This document shows, piece by piece, positions 44,561 to 52,700 of a stretch of 64,000 nucleotides of DNA (within the stretch, counting starts at the first letter, position 1; each line of letters starts with the position of its first letter). A program made the position numbers and the translations under genes. Source of the stretch: an uncultured Eggerthella sp. (lineage in GTDB: Bacteria; Actinomycetota; Coriobacteriia; Coriobacteriales; Eggerthellaceae); NCBI GenBank assembly GCA_900540345.1, contig UQFK01000003.1:62001-126000 (forward strand). The letters are read 5' to 3'. The notes below the pieces were generated by a model, which was not told the origin of the DNA, searched no databases, and was given only the letters and a program-made list of their open reading frames with translations.

Positions 44561-44672
44561 GCACCTTGAAAGCAGAATAACCCCGCCAACCTCGTTAGCG
44601 ACCAAGCCATGTGAGAGCGGTAGTGCGCGATGACCACGGTACGCCATGAAGAGGGCGGTGGGGTATTCAGTT
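44561..44672 (+). ncRNA. Motif copy 2 followed by a large hairpin
   Basis: GCACCTTGAAAGCAGAATA (44561-44579) leads into GAATAACCCCGCC, which can pair with GGCGGTGGGGTATTC near 44655-44669, closing about 75 nt. Just before it, ATGCCTATTC (44548-44557) is the exact complement of GAATAGGCAT after copy 1 (44044-44053), closing the 494-bp segment that holds the micro-gene and HTH gene. Confidence 0.45.
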
Positions 44673-44688
44673 TTTAAGGAGGAAATGA

Positions 44689-44880
44689 ATGAATGAATCT
44701 ACAAACAGCAACGCCCCCAAGAAGGGGGCGAAGCACAAAACACACTCTGATTATATCAACTTTTTGGGCTTTGGGTATATCCCGAAGAAAGAGGCAGTAA
44801 AAGACATTGCTTATGGCGCTATCTTCGCTGTCCTTCTCCTTATTCTCTTAGCCCTTATGTTCGCAGGATTGGTGGTGTAA
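44689..44880 (+). CDS. Small single-pass membrane protein
   Basis: 63 residues, hydrophilic Asn/Lys/Gly-rich front and one C-terminal transmembrane helix (YGAIFAVLLLILLALMFAGLVV). AAGGAGG precedes the ATG. Function unknown; such proteins in this position may affect superinfection. Confidence 0.65.
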   Translation: MNESTNSNAPKKGAKHKTHSDYINFLGFGYIPKKEAVKDIAYGAIFAVLLLILLALMFAGLVV

Positions 44881-44882
44881 GT

Positions 44883-45260
44883 ATGAACTCGCGAAAGACC
44901 ATCGATTCACCGCATGTCCGCAAGAAGACCATCTCTCAGCTCAATATCAATGCAGGGCGCAAGCAGGCAGAAGCAGTGAAAACGTGGATGGAGGCGCATA
45001 GAGGCGCGTTCTTTTTCATCCTGAACATCATGCAGCATGAGAAGGTCGTGCCGCGTCCACGTGATTACTTCGCCAATGAGCTATCTCGTAGACATCTTTG
45101 TAACGATAAACCACTCGCGTTTAACAACAACTATTGGGCTGGCATTGCTCGTTATCTCGTATTAGTTGATCCATCGCTTGAAGCGAAGCTCAACATGCGA
45201 GATTCGGACATCGACTGCTGGGGACTCTACCCAGTCACGTATTTGGAGGAGATGATCTAA
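44883..45260 (+). CDS. Hypothetical phage protein
   Basis: 125 residues, no recognised domain; basic N-terminus and an aromatic, helical middle (FFFILNIMQHEKVVPRPRDYFANEL). The stop overlaps the next gene by one base, so it belongs to the recombination/replication operon. Confidence 0.65.
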   Translation: MNSRKTIDSPHVRKKTISQLNINAGRKQAEAVKTWMEAHRGAFFFILNIMQHEKVVPRPRDYFANELSRRHLCNDKPLAFNNNYWAGIARYLVLVDPSLEAKLNMRDSDIDCWGLYPVTYLEEMI

Positions 45261-45736
45261 TGGAGCTAACCCAAGACGAGAAGCTTGTTCTTGCAGACAT
45301 ACTGCAAAAGCAGCTTAACGTTCTTCTAAAGGACCTCAAAGGCGAAGCGAAAGATGAGCTTTTCACTCTCAATGAAACATACGGTGTTGATAGACGCGAG
45401 ATAAAAGTAGACGGGTCGAAGGTTGGAACCGTGTCTCTGACTTACACCAAACCATCTTTCGAGATCAAACCTGGTGCAGAGTTTCACGCTGTCAAATATC
45501 TTGACTCGTGCGGCCTTACTAAGACCGTGCCAGCTGATGATTGGCGAGAGTCATTCACGCTTGCTGATAACGGAGACATCATCTGCCTTGAGACAGGAGA
45601 GATCGCCAATGAGCTATTTGAGTACAAGGGATCAGTTCCTAAAACAACCATGGTAAGGATCAACCAGAACGACGCTATCAAAGCACTGCGTCCTGCTCTT
45701 CAGGGCGTATCCGTTACTAACCTTTTGGAGGCATGA
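45260..45736 (+). CDS. Hypothetical protein upstream of the ERF annealase
   Basis: 158 residues with a helical N-terminus and a beta-rich body (KVGTVSLTYTKPSFEIKPGAEF). Not recognised. Overlaps both neighbours at start and stop codons. Its place beside ERF and NinB-like genes suggests an accessory role in recombination, by context only. Confidence 0.65.
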   Translation: MELTQDEKLVLADILQKQLNVLLKDLKGEAKDELFTLNETYGVDRREIKVDGSKVGTVSLTYTKPSFEIKPGAEFHAVKYLDSCGLTKTVPADDWRESFTLADNGDIICLETGEIANELFEYKGSVPKTTMVRINQNDAIKALRPALQGVSVTNLLEA

Positions 45737-46248
45737 TGGAAAACGTATACGAGGCGCTGGCTTACATCCAGCAGAACCTCGAAGTTGCAAAAGACCGCCG
45801 TAACGATTTCGGTGGTTTTAACTACCGCAGCGCAGAGGACATTCTGGAGGCGCTCAAACCTCTTGTTAAACAGACTGACTGCGTTCTCATAATGTCGGAT
45901 AGCCTCGTAAGTGAAGGCGACCGATTTTATATCGTTTCGCGTATATGTCTTCGCCACTACGGCACAAACGGGGAAGTCTGGGCGTTAGGCTACGCAAGAG
46001 AGCCTGAGCACAAGACAAAGAGCGATGATATGCAGGTAACCGGTATGGCTTCTTCCTATGCGAAGAAGTACGCGCTTTGCAACCTTTTCGCGATCGACAA
46101 CGGGACACCTGACGTTGACTCACAGGACAATACTTCGATCATCGCTGAATGCACAGCTTGCGGAATGCAATATCAATTCGAGTCTCAAGTGCAGATTGCT
46201 CAGTGCCAATGTGAATGCGGCAATCACCACTTTACGGTCGTGTCATGA
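45736..46248 (+). CDS. ERF-family single-strand annealing protein
   Basis: 170 residues from the second of two ATGs (45736; GGAGG 4 nt upstream). The N-terminal YEALAYIQQNLEVAKDRRNDFGGFNYRSAEDILEALKPL and DDMQVTGMASSYAKKYALCNLFAIDNG are the ERF signature. The C-terminus has a Cys4 cluster (CTACG, CQCECG), a likely zinc ribbon. It pairs complementary single strands in phage recombination. Confidence 0.9.
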   Translation: MENVYEALAYIQQNLEVAKDRRNDFGGFNYRSAEDILEALKPLVKQTDCVLIMSDSLVSEGDRFYIVSRICLRHYGTNGEVWALGYAREPEHKTKSDDMQVTGMASSYAKKYALCNLFAIDNGTPDVDSQDNTSIIAECTACGMQYQFESQVQIAQCQCECGNHHFTVVS

Positions 46249-46703
46249 TCGGCTCCCTGTCTGAATGTGTCGCGTTCATGGCTGAATGCGGCGCAGAGAA
46301 GCAGTTTGAATGCAAAGAGCATAAGAAGAGGCGAAGCCTTACGCAAAACGCTTACTACTGGGCAATGCTTAACCAACTAGCGCGGACAATGCGCACCTCG
46401 GACTCTGATCTCCACAAACAAATGCTTCGTGATTACGGAGTCTGTGAGGTAATGAGCCTGTCTCTAAGCGTTCCTTTAGATGATTACTTCACTTACTTCG
46501 ATGTCATAGGTATGGACTACGTAGAGGGCGAAGAGAGGTGCGTTGTGAAGGTTTACAAAGGCTCGTCTCGTATGGACTCAGCAGAATTCACTCGTCTTAT
46601 AGAAGGTATGCGCTATGAGTGCGAGCAACAAGGCATTCAAGTAATGACCCCAGAAGAAATGTCGAGGCTCCGTTTCGTAGAGCCTGGAAAGGATAATCAA
46701 TGA
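46245..46703 (+). CDS. NinB-like recombination protein
   Basis: 152 residues, ATG in a TCATGA overlap with ERF. RSLTQNAYYWAMLNQLA matches the N-terminal pattern of lambda NinB (Orf), a recombination mediator that binds single strands and SSB. It lies between ERF and SSB, in keeping with this. The rest is divergent. Confidence 0.65.
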   Translation: MIGSLSECVAFMAECGAEKQFECKEHKKRRSLTQNAYYWAMLNQLARTMRTSDSDLHKQMLRDYGVCEVMSLSLSVPLDDYFTYFDVIGMDYVEGEERCVVKVYKGSSRMDSAEFTRLIEGMRYECEQQGIQVMTPEEMSRLRFVEPGKDNQ

Positions 46704-47164
46704 GTATCAATCGTGTAAATATCAGCGGAAACCTTACCCGCGATCCTGAGCTGAGGGCAACCGCGTCAGGTACGCCTGTCTTGTCGTTTGGCGTTGCGGT
46801 AAACGACCGTCGGCGCAATCAGCAGACAGGAGAATGGGAAGACTATCCGAACTTTATTGATTGCACCATGTTCGGCGCTCGTGCCGAGAGCGTTTCTCGC
46901 TTCCTCTCTAAGGGGAGCAAGGTTGCTATCGAAGGAAAACTTCGTTGGAGCCAGTGGGAACGTGAAGGGCAGAAGCGATCGAAGATCGATGTCACTGTGG
47001 ATGAGATCGAATTCTTCAAGACTCAGCAACAGACTACACAGTCTGCTCCTCAATACGCGCAACCTGCGCCACAGCCTGTTGTTCAGCCAGCGCAGCAAGC
47101 TATTCCCGTGCAGCAGCCACAAATGGTTCAGCCGTCAGTTTATGACGAAAATATCCCGTTCTAG
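46700..47164 (+). CDS. ssb: Single-stranded DNA-binding protein
   Basis: 154 residues: OB fold MSINRVNISGNLTRDPELRATASGTPVLSFGVAVNDR, then a Gln/Pro-rich linker and the acidic tip YDENIPF used to recruit partners. Overlaps the NinB-like gene by 4 bp. Confidence 0.96.
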   Translation: MSINRVNISGNLTRDPELRATASGTPVLSFGVAVNDRRRNQQTGEWEDYPNFIDCTMFGARAESVSRFLSKGSKVAIEGKLRWSQWEREGQKRSKIDVTVDEIEFFKTQQQTTQSAPQYAQPAPQPVVQPAQQAIPVQQPQMVQPSVYDENIPF

Positions 47165-47172
47165 GAGTTGCT

Positions 47173-47724
47173 ATGGAGAGACAGGAACTGAACAGCATCC
47201 TGGAGTTACATCGCAAGTGGCTCTATAACGAAGAGGGCGGCAAATGTGCAGATTTGAGTTTCAAAAACCTGAGCAGTGCCAACCTGTACGGTGCCAACCT
47301 GTACGGTGCCGACCTGCGCGGTGCCAACCTGTACGGTGCCAACCTGCGCGGTGCCGAGAATGCCGAGCTTATTCAAGCGCAAACGGTCATTTGCCCAGAG
47401 GGTACGATTATCGGCTGGAAGAAAGCGCGACTTTCATCAGCGGAAAGAGTGATTGTCAAATTGCTTATCCCTGATGATGCGAAGCGGTCAAATGCAAGCG
47501 GTCGCAAATGCCGCTGTTCTTACGCGAAAGTGCTCGATATTCAGCACTTAGACGGCACTTCGATAGATCACGGTGAGTGTGTTTTTTCTGATCATGATCG
47601 TAACTTCTGTTATGAAGTAGGCAAGACTGTTTATCCGACTTTGCCATTTGATGAAAACCGATGGAATGAATGCGCTCCTGGTATTCATTTCTACATCACT
47701 AGAGAAGAGGCGGTGGATTACTGA
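47173..47724 (+). CDS. Pentapeptide-repeat protein with DUF5758 domain
   Basis: 183 residues. About six A(N/D)LxG pentapeptides (residues 35-65), encoded by near-identical 15-bp units (47276-47356), form a short right-handed beta-helix. The second half (VIVKLLIPDDAKRSNASGRKCRCSYAKVLDI) matches DUF5758, frequent in phages and of unknown role. Confidence 0.8.
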   Translation: MERQELNSILELHRKWLYNEEGGKCADLSFKNLSSANLYGANLYGADLRGANLYGANLRGAENAELIQAQTVICPEGTIIGWKKARLSSAERVIVKLLIPDDAKRSNASGRKCRCSYAKVLDIQHLDGTSIDHGECVFSDHDRNFCYEVGKTVYPTLPFDENRWNECAPGIHFYITREEAVDY

Positions 47725-48284
47725 TGCAGATATTCGATTCGTATATCGAAGCTGGTCAGGAGTTGAGTGCAAAGGATAAGCGCGAGTATTACACCGCGCT
47801 TATCGAGTTTCTTTACTATGGTGTTGAGCCGAAACTAAAAGGGGCTGCAAATGCCGTGTTTGTCGCGATTCGACCATCTCTCATGCTAAGCAAACAGCGG
47901 TCAGACAATGGCAAGAAGGGCGCGGCAAAAACAAATTTAGCCGCCAAGCAAAACGGAGATTTGCCGAGCGGCAAAACGAAAAACACCCCATCGTCTAATA
48001 GTAAGAGTAATAGTAAAGAAGATATACCTAACGGTATATCTAAGAAAAACTCGACATTTTCACCTCCGACCATTGATGAGGTTCGCTCTTATGCGATTGC
48101 ATATGCAACTGAAAAGGGAGTCACCCCAATCGACGCTGAACGCTTCTGCGACTTCTATGCATCGAAGGGGTGGATGGTAGGCAAGAACAAAATGAAGGAT
48201 TGGCGAGCATCTGTTCGCTCATGGTCGCGCAACTCAGAGCCTAAGGAAGGGGTGAACATTGATGACTTCGCTGAGTACCTGTGA
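47724..48284 (+). CDS. DUF6291-type replication initiator candidate
   Basis: 186 residues, starting on the last base of the previous stop. The N-terminal YYTALIEFLYYGVEPKLKGAANAVFVAIRPSLMLSKQRSDNGKKG matches DUF6291. A Lys/Ser-rich linker and a C-terminal domain (EVRSYAIAYATEKGVTPIDAERFCDFYASKGW) follow, common at the end of phage replisome organisers. It overlaps the DnaC-like loader, its likely partner in opening the phage origin. Confidence 0.75.
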   Translation: MQIFDSYIEAGQELSAKDKREYYTALIEFLYYGVEPKLKGAANAVFVAIRPSLMLSKQRSDNGKKGAAKTNLAAKQNGDLPSGKTKNTPSSNSKSNSKEDIPNGISKKNSTFSPPTIDEVRSYAIAYATEKGVTPIDAERFCDFYASKGWMVGKNKMKDWRASVRSWSRNSEPKEGVNIDDFAEYL

Positions 48285-48984
48285 GTTTTGCGGATCTGCC
48301 TTAGAGCCAAGAGTGTTCACACTGCAAGGAATTGAGCGAACGTGTGGTTATAAGCCATGTGACTGTGAGGGCGCACGAGCTGAGCGCCTTAGACGTGAAG
48401 CCGAGGCCGAACAGTCACGCCTCGAAGAAGAGCGCAAAAGGGCAATCAAACGATACACCCGCGTTGGCGTACCTATGAAGTTCGCAGAGATGGACAAGAT
48501 GGACACTGAAGCTATCATCGTAAGTGACGCGATCAATGACGGTCTCTACCTGTGGGGAAAATCGGGCAGAGGGAAGACATATCTCGCCTCTGCGATTGCA
48601 AAGGCCGCAGTTGATAAGCGTGTCGATACTAGGTTTGCATCAGCGGTTGACATGTTTACCGATCTTACCAATTTCGATACCGATACGCTTTACCGCTACA
48701 CCGAACCTGACTTGCTCATCATTGATGATCTTGGAGCCGAAAAAGCAAGTGAGTTTCGCCTTGAGAAGCTTGTGCAGATTATGAGCGCACGAGAATACGA
48801 GAGCAAGCCGACAGTTGTTACCTCGAACTTAGAACTCGTCTCACGTACTGGGGAATGCCTTGCTGCGATGTGGCAACCAATCGGTTCTATTGCTGCTACA
48901 AGACTTGTTTCAAGGCTATCCGCTCTCCCTAAATTCAACCTTAGAGGAGTTGATAGGAGGCTGCATGTTCAGACCGCAAGCTAG
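48262..48984 (+). CDS. DnaC/DnaI-like helicase loader
   Basis: 240 residues from the ATG at 48262. An N-terminal Cys4 cluster (CEFCG, CDCEG) and a coiled Arg/Glu helix precede the AAA+ domain: Walker A GKSGRGKT, Walker B LLIIDDLG, sensor-like TSNLEL and the RLVSRL arginine finger region. Loads the host replicative helicase on the phage origin. Confidence 0.9.
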   Translation: MTSLSTCEFCGSALEPRVFTLQGIERTCGYKPCDCEGARAERLRREAEAEQSRLEEERKRAIKRYTRVGVPMKFAEMDKMDTEAIIVSDAINDGLYLWGKSGRGKTYLASAIAKAAVDKRVDTRFASAVDMFTDLTNFDTDTLYRYTEPDLLIIDDLGAEKASEFRLEKLVQIMSAREYESKPTVVTSNLELVSRTGECLAAMWQPIGSIAATRLVSRLSALPKFNLRGVDRRLHVQTAS

Positions 48985-49432
48985 CCAACTTGGCGGTCTG
49001 TCCTATCCCGTTGCTGAACTATACGGCAAACCACACATCCAAGCTCATTACAAAAACGCGGACGCGAAATCTAACACGCTCGAAGAAGACGCATGTTGCG
49101 TTATCTGTGGCATGCGAGCAACCAACTCGCATCACACTCCACCTCTTAGCAAGGGAAGGACATTCCTTCTGCGAACTAAGTGGGGACAGTTCGTATTGAA
49201 ACCCGCACTCTTTGCGGTGTGTGGATCAGGAACAACGGGCTGTCATAACGACTTCCATGGTGGAGCACGTTATCGCCCCGAATGGGTTTGGTATGAGGAT
49301 GAATATGCTGAAATGTGGTGGGATGGAACATTCTTACACAAGGATGCCCCTCATGGGGATTGGCTCTACAACTACGGGTTCTGGCGAATCCACGATCTAG
49401 ATACTGGACGAAAGATAGAGGTGAAAAATTGA
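48965..49432 (+). CDS. HNH-like zinc-binding nuclease candidate
   Basis: 155 residues from the ATG at 48965 (AGGAGG upstream), overlapping the loader by 20 bp. CCVICGMRATNSHHTPPLSKGRTF and CGSGTTGCHNDFHGGARYRP place two Cys pairs and paired His as in HNH folds. Its place among recombination genes is like NinG or Rap, but identity is uncertain. Confidence 0.6.
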   Translation: MFRPQASQLGGLSYPVAELYGKPHIQAHYKNADAKSNTLEEDACCVICGMRATNSHHTPPLSKGRTFLLRTKWGQFVLKPALFAVCGSGTTGCHNDFHGGARYRPEWVWYEDEYAEMWWDGTFLHKDAPHGDWLYNYGFWRIHDLDTGRKIEVKN

Positions 49433-49887
49433 ACCCTGGAAAACGGTTCGAAGGCAAGTTCCATGAATCGATAAAACACCTTCCTGGTGCGTCTATGCGC
49501 ATCGAGGATGGTGGCAAGTACGCATTCACGAGGCAGTGGGGAGATTTCTTCTTCTTCGCTGATTCGGGTGATACGTTCCTATTCGAGTGCAAGGCTACAC
49601 AGCGAACGAGCTTCGAACATCGAAAGATCGCAGACCATCAGATCGAAACGCTCAAACGATTCAATGGCTCGCACAAGCTTCGGCATGGAGTGATCGCGCT
49701 CAACTTCTACGGTGAGAATATCCGCGAGAAGAACGAGTGCATCCTCATCGATATCGAAACTTATCTCGAACACCTTGAGAGCACGGATAGGGAGTCTCTT
49801 TCGCAAGTAGAGGCTTTAAGGCTCGGTGCTCTCATGCCACATGCTCCAGGCAACATCTGGAGCGTTGACCCCTGGGCGGTGATCTAA
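49429..49887 (+). CDS. RecU-like Holliday-junction resolvase
   Basis: 152 residues from TTG 49429 (AGAGGTG upstream), overlapping the previous stop. The nuclease core reads GKRFEGKFHESIK, QWGDFFFF, FLFECKATQRTSF, then ADHQIETLKRF: the D...ExK active site and His-Gln of the RecU fold. It would resolve recombination intermediates before packaging. Confidence 0.75.
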   Translation: MNPGKRFEGKFHESIKHLPGASMRIEDGGKYAFTRQWGDFFFFADSGDTFLFECKATQRTSFEHRKIADHQIETLKRFNGSHKLRHGVIALNFYGENIREKNECILIDIETYLEHLESTDRESLSQVEALRLGALMPHAPGNIWSVDPWAVI

Positions 49888-49972
49888 TTGGACTTCAAGA
49901 GCATCTGGTGCAAGGTCACAGATAGGCCAGAGAACGAACGTTGGCACAACTGCCAAGAATTTAAGGAGAAAC

Positions 49973-50194
49973 ATGAAACAAAGAATTTCCGATTTTTTCT
50001 GCTGGCTTGCTGCTGGACTCGTTTACCTGTTGTTGGTTGGTCTCGCACTTGCTATCACGTGGGCTGTAGTTACGTTCTTCGTTTGGCTTATATGCCTATG
50101 TTTTGACCTGCCATTCAATCTGCTTTACGCAACAGGGATTTGGCTAGTGATCGTGCTCATCAAGATTCTTTTTCGCAAAGCAAGGGGTGAATGA
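49973..50194 (+). CDS. Small membrane protein
   Basis: 73 residues with two hydrophobic segments (LAAGLVYLLLVGLALAITWAVVTFFVWLI and LLYATGIWLVIVLIKILF). AAGGAG precedes the ATG. Function unknown. Confidence 0.7.
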   Translation: MKQRISDFFCWLAAGLVYLLLVGLALAITWAVVTFFVWLICLCFDLPFNLLYATGIWLVIVLIKILFRKARGE

Positions 50195-50445
50195 TGACTT
50201 TGATTACCTGCCCCTACTGCTACGAGGTGATCGAGGTATCCGAAGACCTCTGCGATTACAGATGGGGCAATACTACGGCAACAGTTAGCCTTAACTGTCC
50301 AGACTGTGACCGCAAGTTAGAAATCGAGGTAACAGGGTACATCGACACCGTGACATGCCTCACTGAGGACGACAGGTTATCTGTTCAGGAAGCATACGAG
50401 CAGTACTGCGAAATGAAATACGACGCAGCAAAAGAGGAGGCGTGA
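50191..50445 (+). CDS. Zinc-ribbon micro-protein
   Basis: 84 residues with CPYC and CPDC pairs around a beta-hairpin, followed by an acidic helix. Overlaps the previous gene by ATGA and the next at its stop. Probably binds one zinc; role unknown. Confidence 0.7.
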   Translation: MMTLITCPYCYEVIEVSEDLCDYRWGNTTATVSLNCPDCDRKLEIEVTGYIDTVTCLTEDDRLSVQEAYEQYCEMKYDAAKEEA

Positions 50446-50840
50446 TGGCATACGGCATACCGCCAAATCGCCCTGTAGCGAAGATCAATCGCTTGGGACT
50501 CGCTGATTACTATTGCGGCATGTGCGGAGGGGTGCTGCTTAGGATCGTATCCGTTACTGATCTTGATACGCCCCTACCAAAGCAATGTCCTCATTGCCAT
50601 GGATTAGTTGATCGAGTGGGGCGCCAGAAAAAGCTGAATGTCAGGCTACACGCTGCTCGTCCTACGAAGAATGCAAATCGAGCAAAAGCGACACGCGAAA
50701 AGAGGCTTGAGGCGTTAGTAGAAAACCCACACGACCCGAAACACGGAACACCAACAGGGTATTCATACGGCTGCCGCTGCGATGAGTGCAGGCAGGCTGC
50801 CAGTGAATACCAACGAGACAGAAAGAAGATGAACAAGTGA
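50445..50840 (+). CDS. Double zinc-knuckle phage protein
   Basis: 131 residues from the ATG at 50445 (GGAGG 4 nt upstream). A rubredoxin-like CGMCG/CPHC ribbon (about 23-50), a basic linker, then HGTPTGYSYGCRCDECRQAASEYQRDRKK, a motif recurrent in actinobacterial phage proteins. Possibly nucleic-acid binding. Confidence 0.7.
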   Translation: MAYGIPPNRPVAKINRLGLADYYCGMCGGVLLRIVSVTDLDTPLPKQCPHCHGLVDRVGRQKKLNVRLHAARPTKNANRAKATREKRLEALVENPHDPKHGTPTGYSYGCRCDECRQAASEYQRDRKKMNK

Positions 50841-51427
50841 AGAAAAAACTACTGCATGAGAGGTTGAGAGATTGGGAGTATTCTAACGAAACTGCAATCA
50901 CTGTTTTAACAAGTAAAGAAGCCGAAGCATTTGCAGACGAAATCGAGAAATACTATATCCCACGACCACGCTATGAGGATGGTAGACCTGTTCAGTTCAA
51001 GAACGAGTTCGTAGATCACAATGGGCATAACCAAACTCTCAGTAGCCTGACATACACGAAGGGCAGCCATGATTACGTTTCACTCAACGGCCGGACTAAG
51101 CAACGACTAGACGAGCCAGTCAACCGCAAAATCAAGGTACTAGACGCAGACGGCGTTGAGATCATGGCGGGTGATACAGTGTGGTTAGTTGGCGGAAGCA
51201 TCAGCAACGAAGTTAAGTTCGTAACGAAAGAGACTAATAGAGTCTGCATTGCTAACGAAAACGGCCAGACATGGGTTGATGCGTTTGAACTTACCCACAT
51301 CGAACCCGACAGCTTAGAGAAGCTGCGAGACGATATGCGAAACAACCACGAGAATTGGGAGACCGACCCGAACGCGTGGCTCGATTACGCAGACCGCCTA
51401 ACCGCACTCATGGAGCGTGATAAGTGA
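50837..51427 (+). CDS. Hypothetical phage protein
   Basis: 196 residues from GTG 50837, coupled to the neighbours on both sides. A helical N-terminus, a central beta-rich segment (KIKVLDADGVEIMAGDTVWLVGG), then an acidic helix. No family recognised with confidence. Confidence 0.65.
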   Translation: MKKKLLHERLRDWEYSNETAITVLTSKEAEAFADEIEKYYIPRPRYEDGRPVQFKNEFVDHNGHNQTLSSLTYTKGSHDYVSLNGRTKQRLDEPVNRKIKVLDADGVEIMAGDTVWLVGGSISNEVKFVTKETNRVCIANENGQTWVDAFELTHIEPDSLEKLRDDMRNNHENWETDPNAWLDYADRLTALMERDK

Positions 51428-51807
51428 TGGCTGGCAAATACAGCATAGCGTCGGTCTCCTGGGGGAAAGATAGCCTTGCAATGCTTCTTATCCTTCTTAG
51501 GGATTGCTACCAGCTCAACGAGGTTGTGTTTTTCGACACAGGCATGGAATTCGATGCGATCTACGATATTCGCGACCAGGTTGCACCACTGCTTAAAGAG
51601 CACGGGGTCAAATATACCGAACTACGACCAAAAGACCCTATGTGGTGGTCGATGTTCGCACGGCCAGTAAAGAAGCGCGGCACTAATGAGGTTCACAAGC
51701 ACGGCTACGGCTGGTGCGGCGGCGTATGCCGATGGGGCACGACTGAAAAGCTCCGAGCACTCGATAAGTACTACCGAAAGTCTTTCGAGACCAGGTCGAA
51801 GAGTTAG
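51424..51807 (+). CDS. Truncated PAPS-reductase/ATP-pyrophosphatase-like protein
   Basis: About 126 residues. SWGKDSLAMLLIL is a PP-loop; FFDTGMEFDAIYDIRD and YGWCGGVCRWGTTEKLRALDKYY are the phage phosphoadenosine-phosphosulfate-reductase-like pattern. Family members continue for about another 100 residues (Cys-bearing domain), which are absent here: the frame ends soon after ALDKYY and the next bases encode another gene. Probably a deletion remnant; possibly still a nucleotide-binding protein. Confidence 0.65.
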   Translation: MMAGKYSIASVSWGKDSLAMLLILLRDCYQLNEVVFFDTGMEFDAIYDIRDQVAPLLKEHGVKYTELRPKDPMWWSMFARPVKKRGTNEVHKHGYGWCGGVCRWGTTEKLRALDKYYRKSFETRSKS

Positions 51808-51817
51808 GAGTAGGGCT

Positions 51818-52051
51818 ATGACAGAGCATATCATCAGCGACGAATGCCTTGACTATATCCGAGCAAGATCATACGAGGCTGGACAGCGGGGACAAGAAGT
51901 ATATACCGTTCGTGGCGCAGACGGCGAAGAAGTCGTGAGGTGCCAGGATTGCAGGAAATCTGACCCAAAAGCATATGACTACTGCGAGTTCTTCCATGCA
52001 AATGGACGAAACCCTAACGGTTTCTGCGCATGGGGTGAGCGTGACACTTAG
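51818..52051 (+). CDS. Small Cys-rich phage protein
   Basis: 77 residues from the ATG at 51818 (TTAGGAG upstream). CQDC, YCEFF and GFCAWGER give four cysteines likely to bind zinc. This type of protein is common in phages of Gram-positives; role unknown. Confidence 0.7.
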   Translation: MTEHIISDECLDYIRARSYEAGQRGQEVYTVRGADGEEVVRCQDCRKSDPKAYDYCEFFHANGRNPNGFCAWGERDT

Positions 52052-52082
52052 GAATTTCGGAACCTAAGCCTTCCCAATCTTG

Positions 52083-52114
52083 AGACCCGTCCTTAGTGGC
52101 GGGTCTTTTTGTGT
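52083..52114 (+). terminator. Terminator of the early operon
   Basis: AGACCCG and CGGGTCT with a 10-nt loop, then TTTTGTG. It closes the long rightward early/replication operon. Confidence 0.8.
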
Positions 52115-52154
52115 TTGAACTGGGAAAACTTTTAGAAATTGTTTGAAATAATAC

Positions 52155-52183
52155 TTGATTATATATACCTTATAATGTATAAT
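52155..52183 (+). promoter_or_regulatory. Strong promoter upstream of the structured leader
   Basis: TTGATT (52155-52160) and a perfect TATAAT (52178-52183), 17 nt apart, in A+T-rich DNA right after the early terminator. Confidence 0.75.
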
Positions 52184-52246
52184 AGAGACATAAGGAAAAG
52201 CAATCGACATGAGAAAGGAAACGGTAAGAAATGAGAGGAGGAAACA

Positions 52247-52321
52247 GTGAGACCATTAAAGCTCCGGGTTGAGCTAACATTTCGCAAGTTGGTTATTTGG
52301 CTGGTAATCAAAAAGCGATAG
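52247..52321 (+). CDS. 24-residue leader ORF
   Basis: GTG start with GAGGAGGAAACA directly upstream; encodes a basic, hydrophobic peptide (RKLVIWLVIKKR at its end). It overlaps the 5' arms of the folded leader, so translation would remodel the structure. Confidence 0.4.
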   Translation: MRPLKLRVELTFRKLVIWLVIKKR

Positions 52322-52388
52322 ACAAGGAAACCGACAACTCGCCCCCTCTCACAAAGGGGGCGGGAAAGGAGGAATCCCCCGGAGCTTT
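52258..52388 (+). ncRNA. Folded leader RNA upstream of the RHH-like gene
   Basis: The outer helix AAAGCTCCGGG (52258-52268)/CCCGGAGCTTT (52378-52388) is exact over 11 bp. Inside are GCCCCC/GGGGGC (52341-52346/52356-52361) and a possible AGTTG/CAACT helix (about 52286/52335). The purine-rich AAAGGAGG lies in the 3' part. With its own promoter this could be a regulatory leader or small RNA. Confidence 0.5.
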
Positions 52389-52422
52389 ATGGTTCGATAA
52401 TTATACCAAGAAAGGAGATACC

Positions 52423-52602
52423 ATGCCAGTAAGCGATGCGCAGAAACGCGCCTCGGCAAAGTACGATAAAGAGAACATCAAGCGCGCCACTGTCATATTC
52501 AGCCCGCAAGAATTAGAGCTTTACGAGCATCTTGTAAGCCAACCTAACAAATCGGGATACATTAAGGATCTCATCCGCCAAGACATGGAGCATAACAGCT
52601 AA
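52423..52602 (+). CDS. Ribbon-helix-helix-like small protein
   Basis: 59 residues from the ATG at 52423 (AAAGGAG upstream). KRATVIFSPQELELYEHLVSQPNKSGYIKDLIRQDM fits an Arc-type beta strand and two helices. Possible transcription regulator or antitoxin-like protein; no toxin gene adjoins it. Confidence 0.65.
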   Translation: MPVSDAQKRASAKYDKENIKRATVIFSPQELELYEHLVSQPNKSGYIKDLIRQDMEHNS

Positions 52603-52700
52603 TCGAAATTTTCGTAACCTAAACCGTTTCGTAAGCTTCAACAAGAATTCATAGTTGTAAGTTATAATCCATTACCAAGAGGGAACAAAAGGAGGAGGTT

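Noticed and set aside
49888..50106. 72-codon ORF from TTG at 49888
   Set aside because: The first 28 codons look plausible, but the rest overlaps the membrane-protein gene at 49973 in another frame, and the start site is weak.
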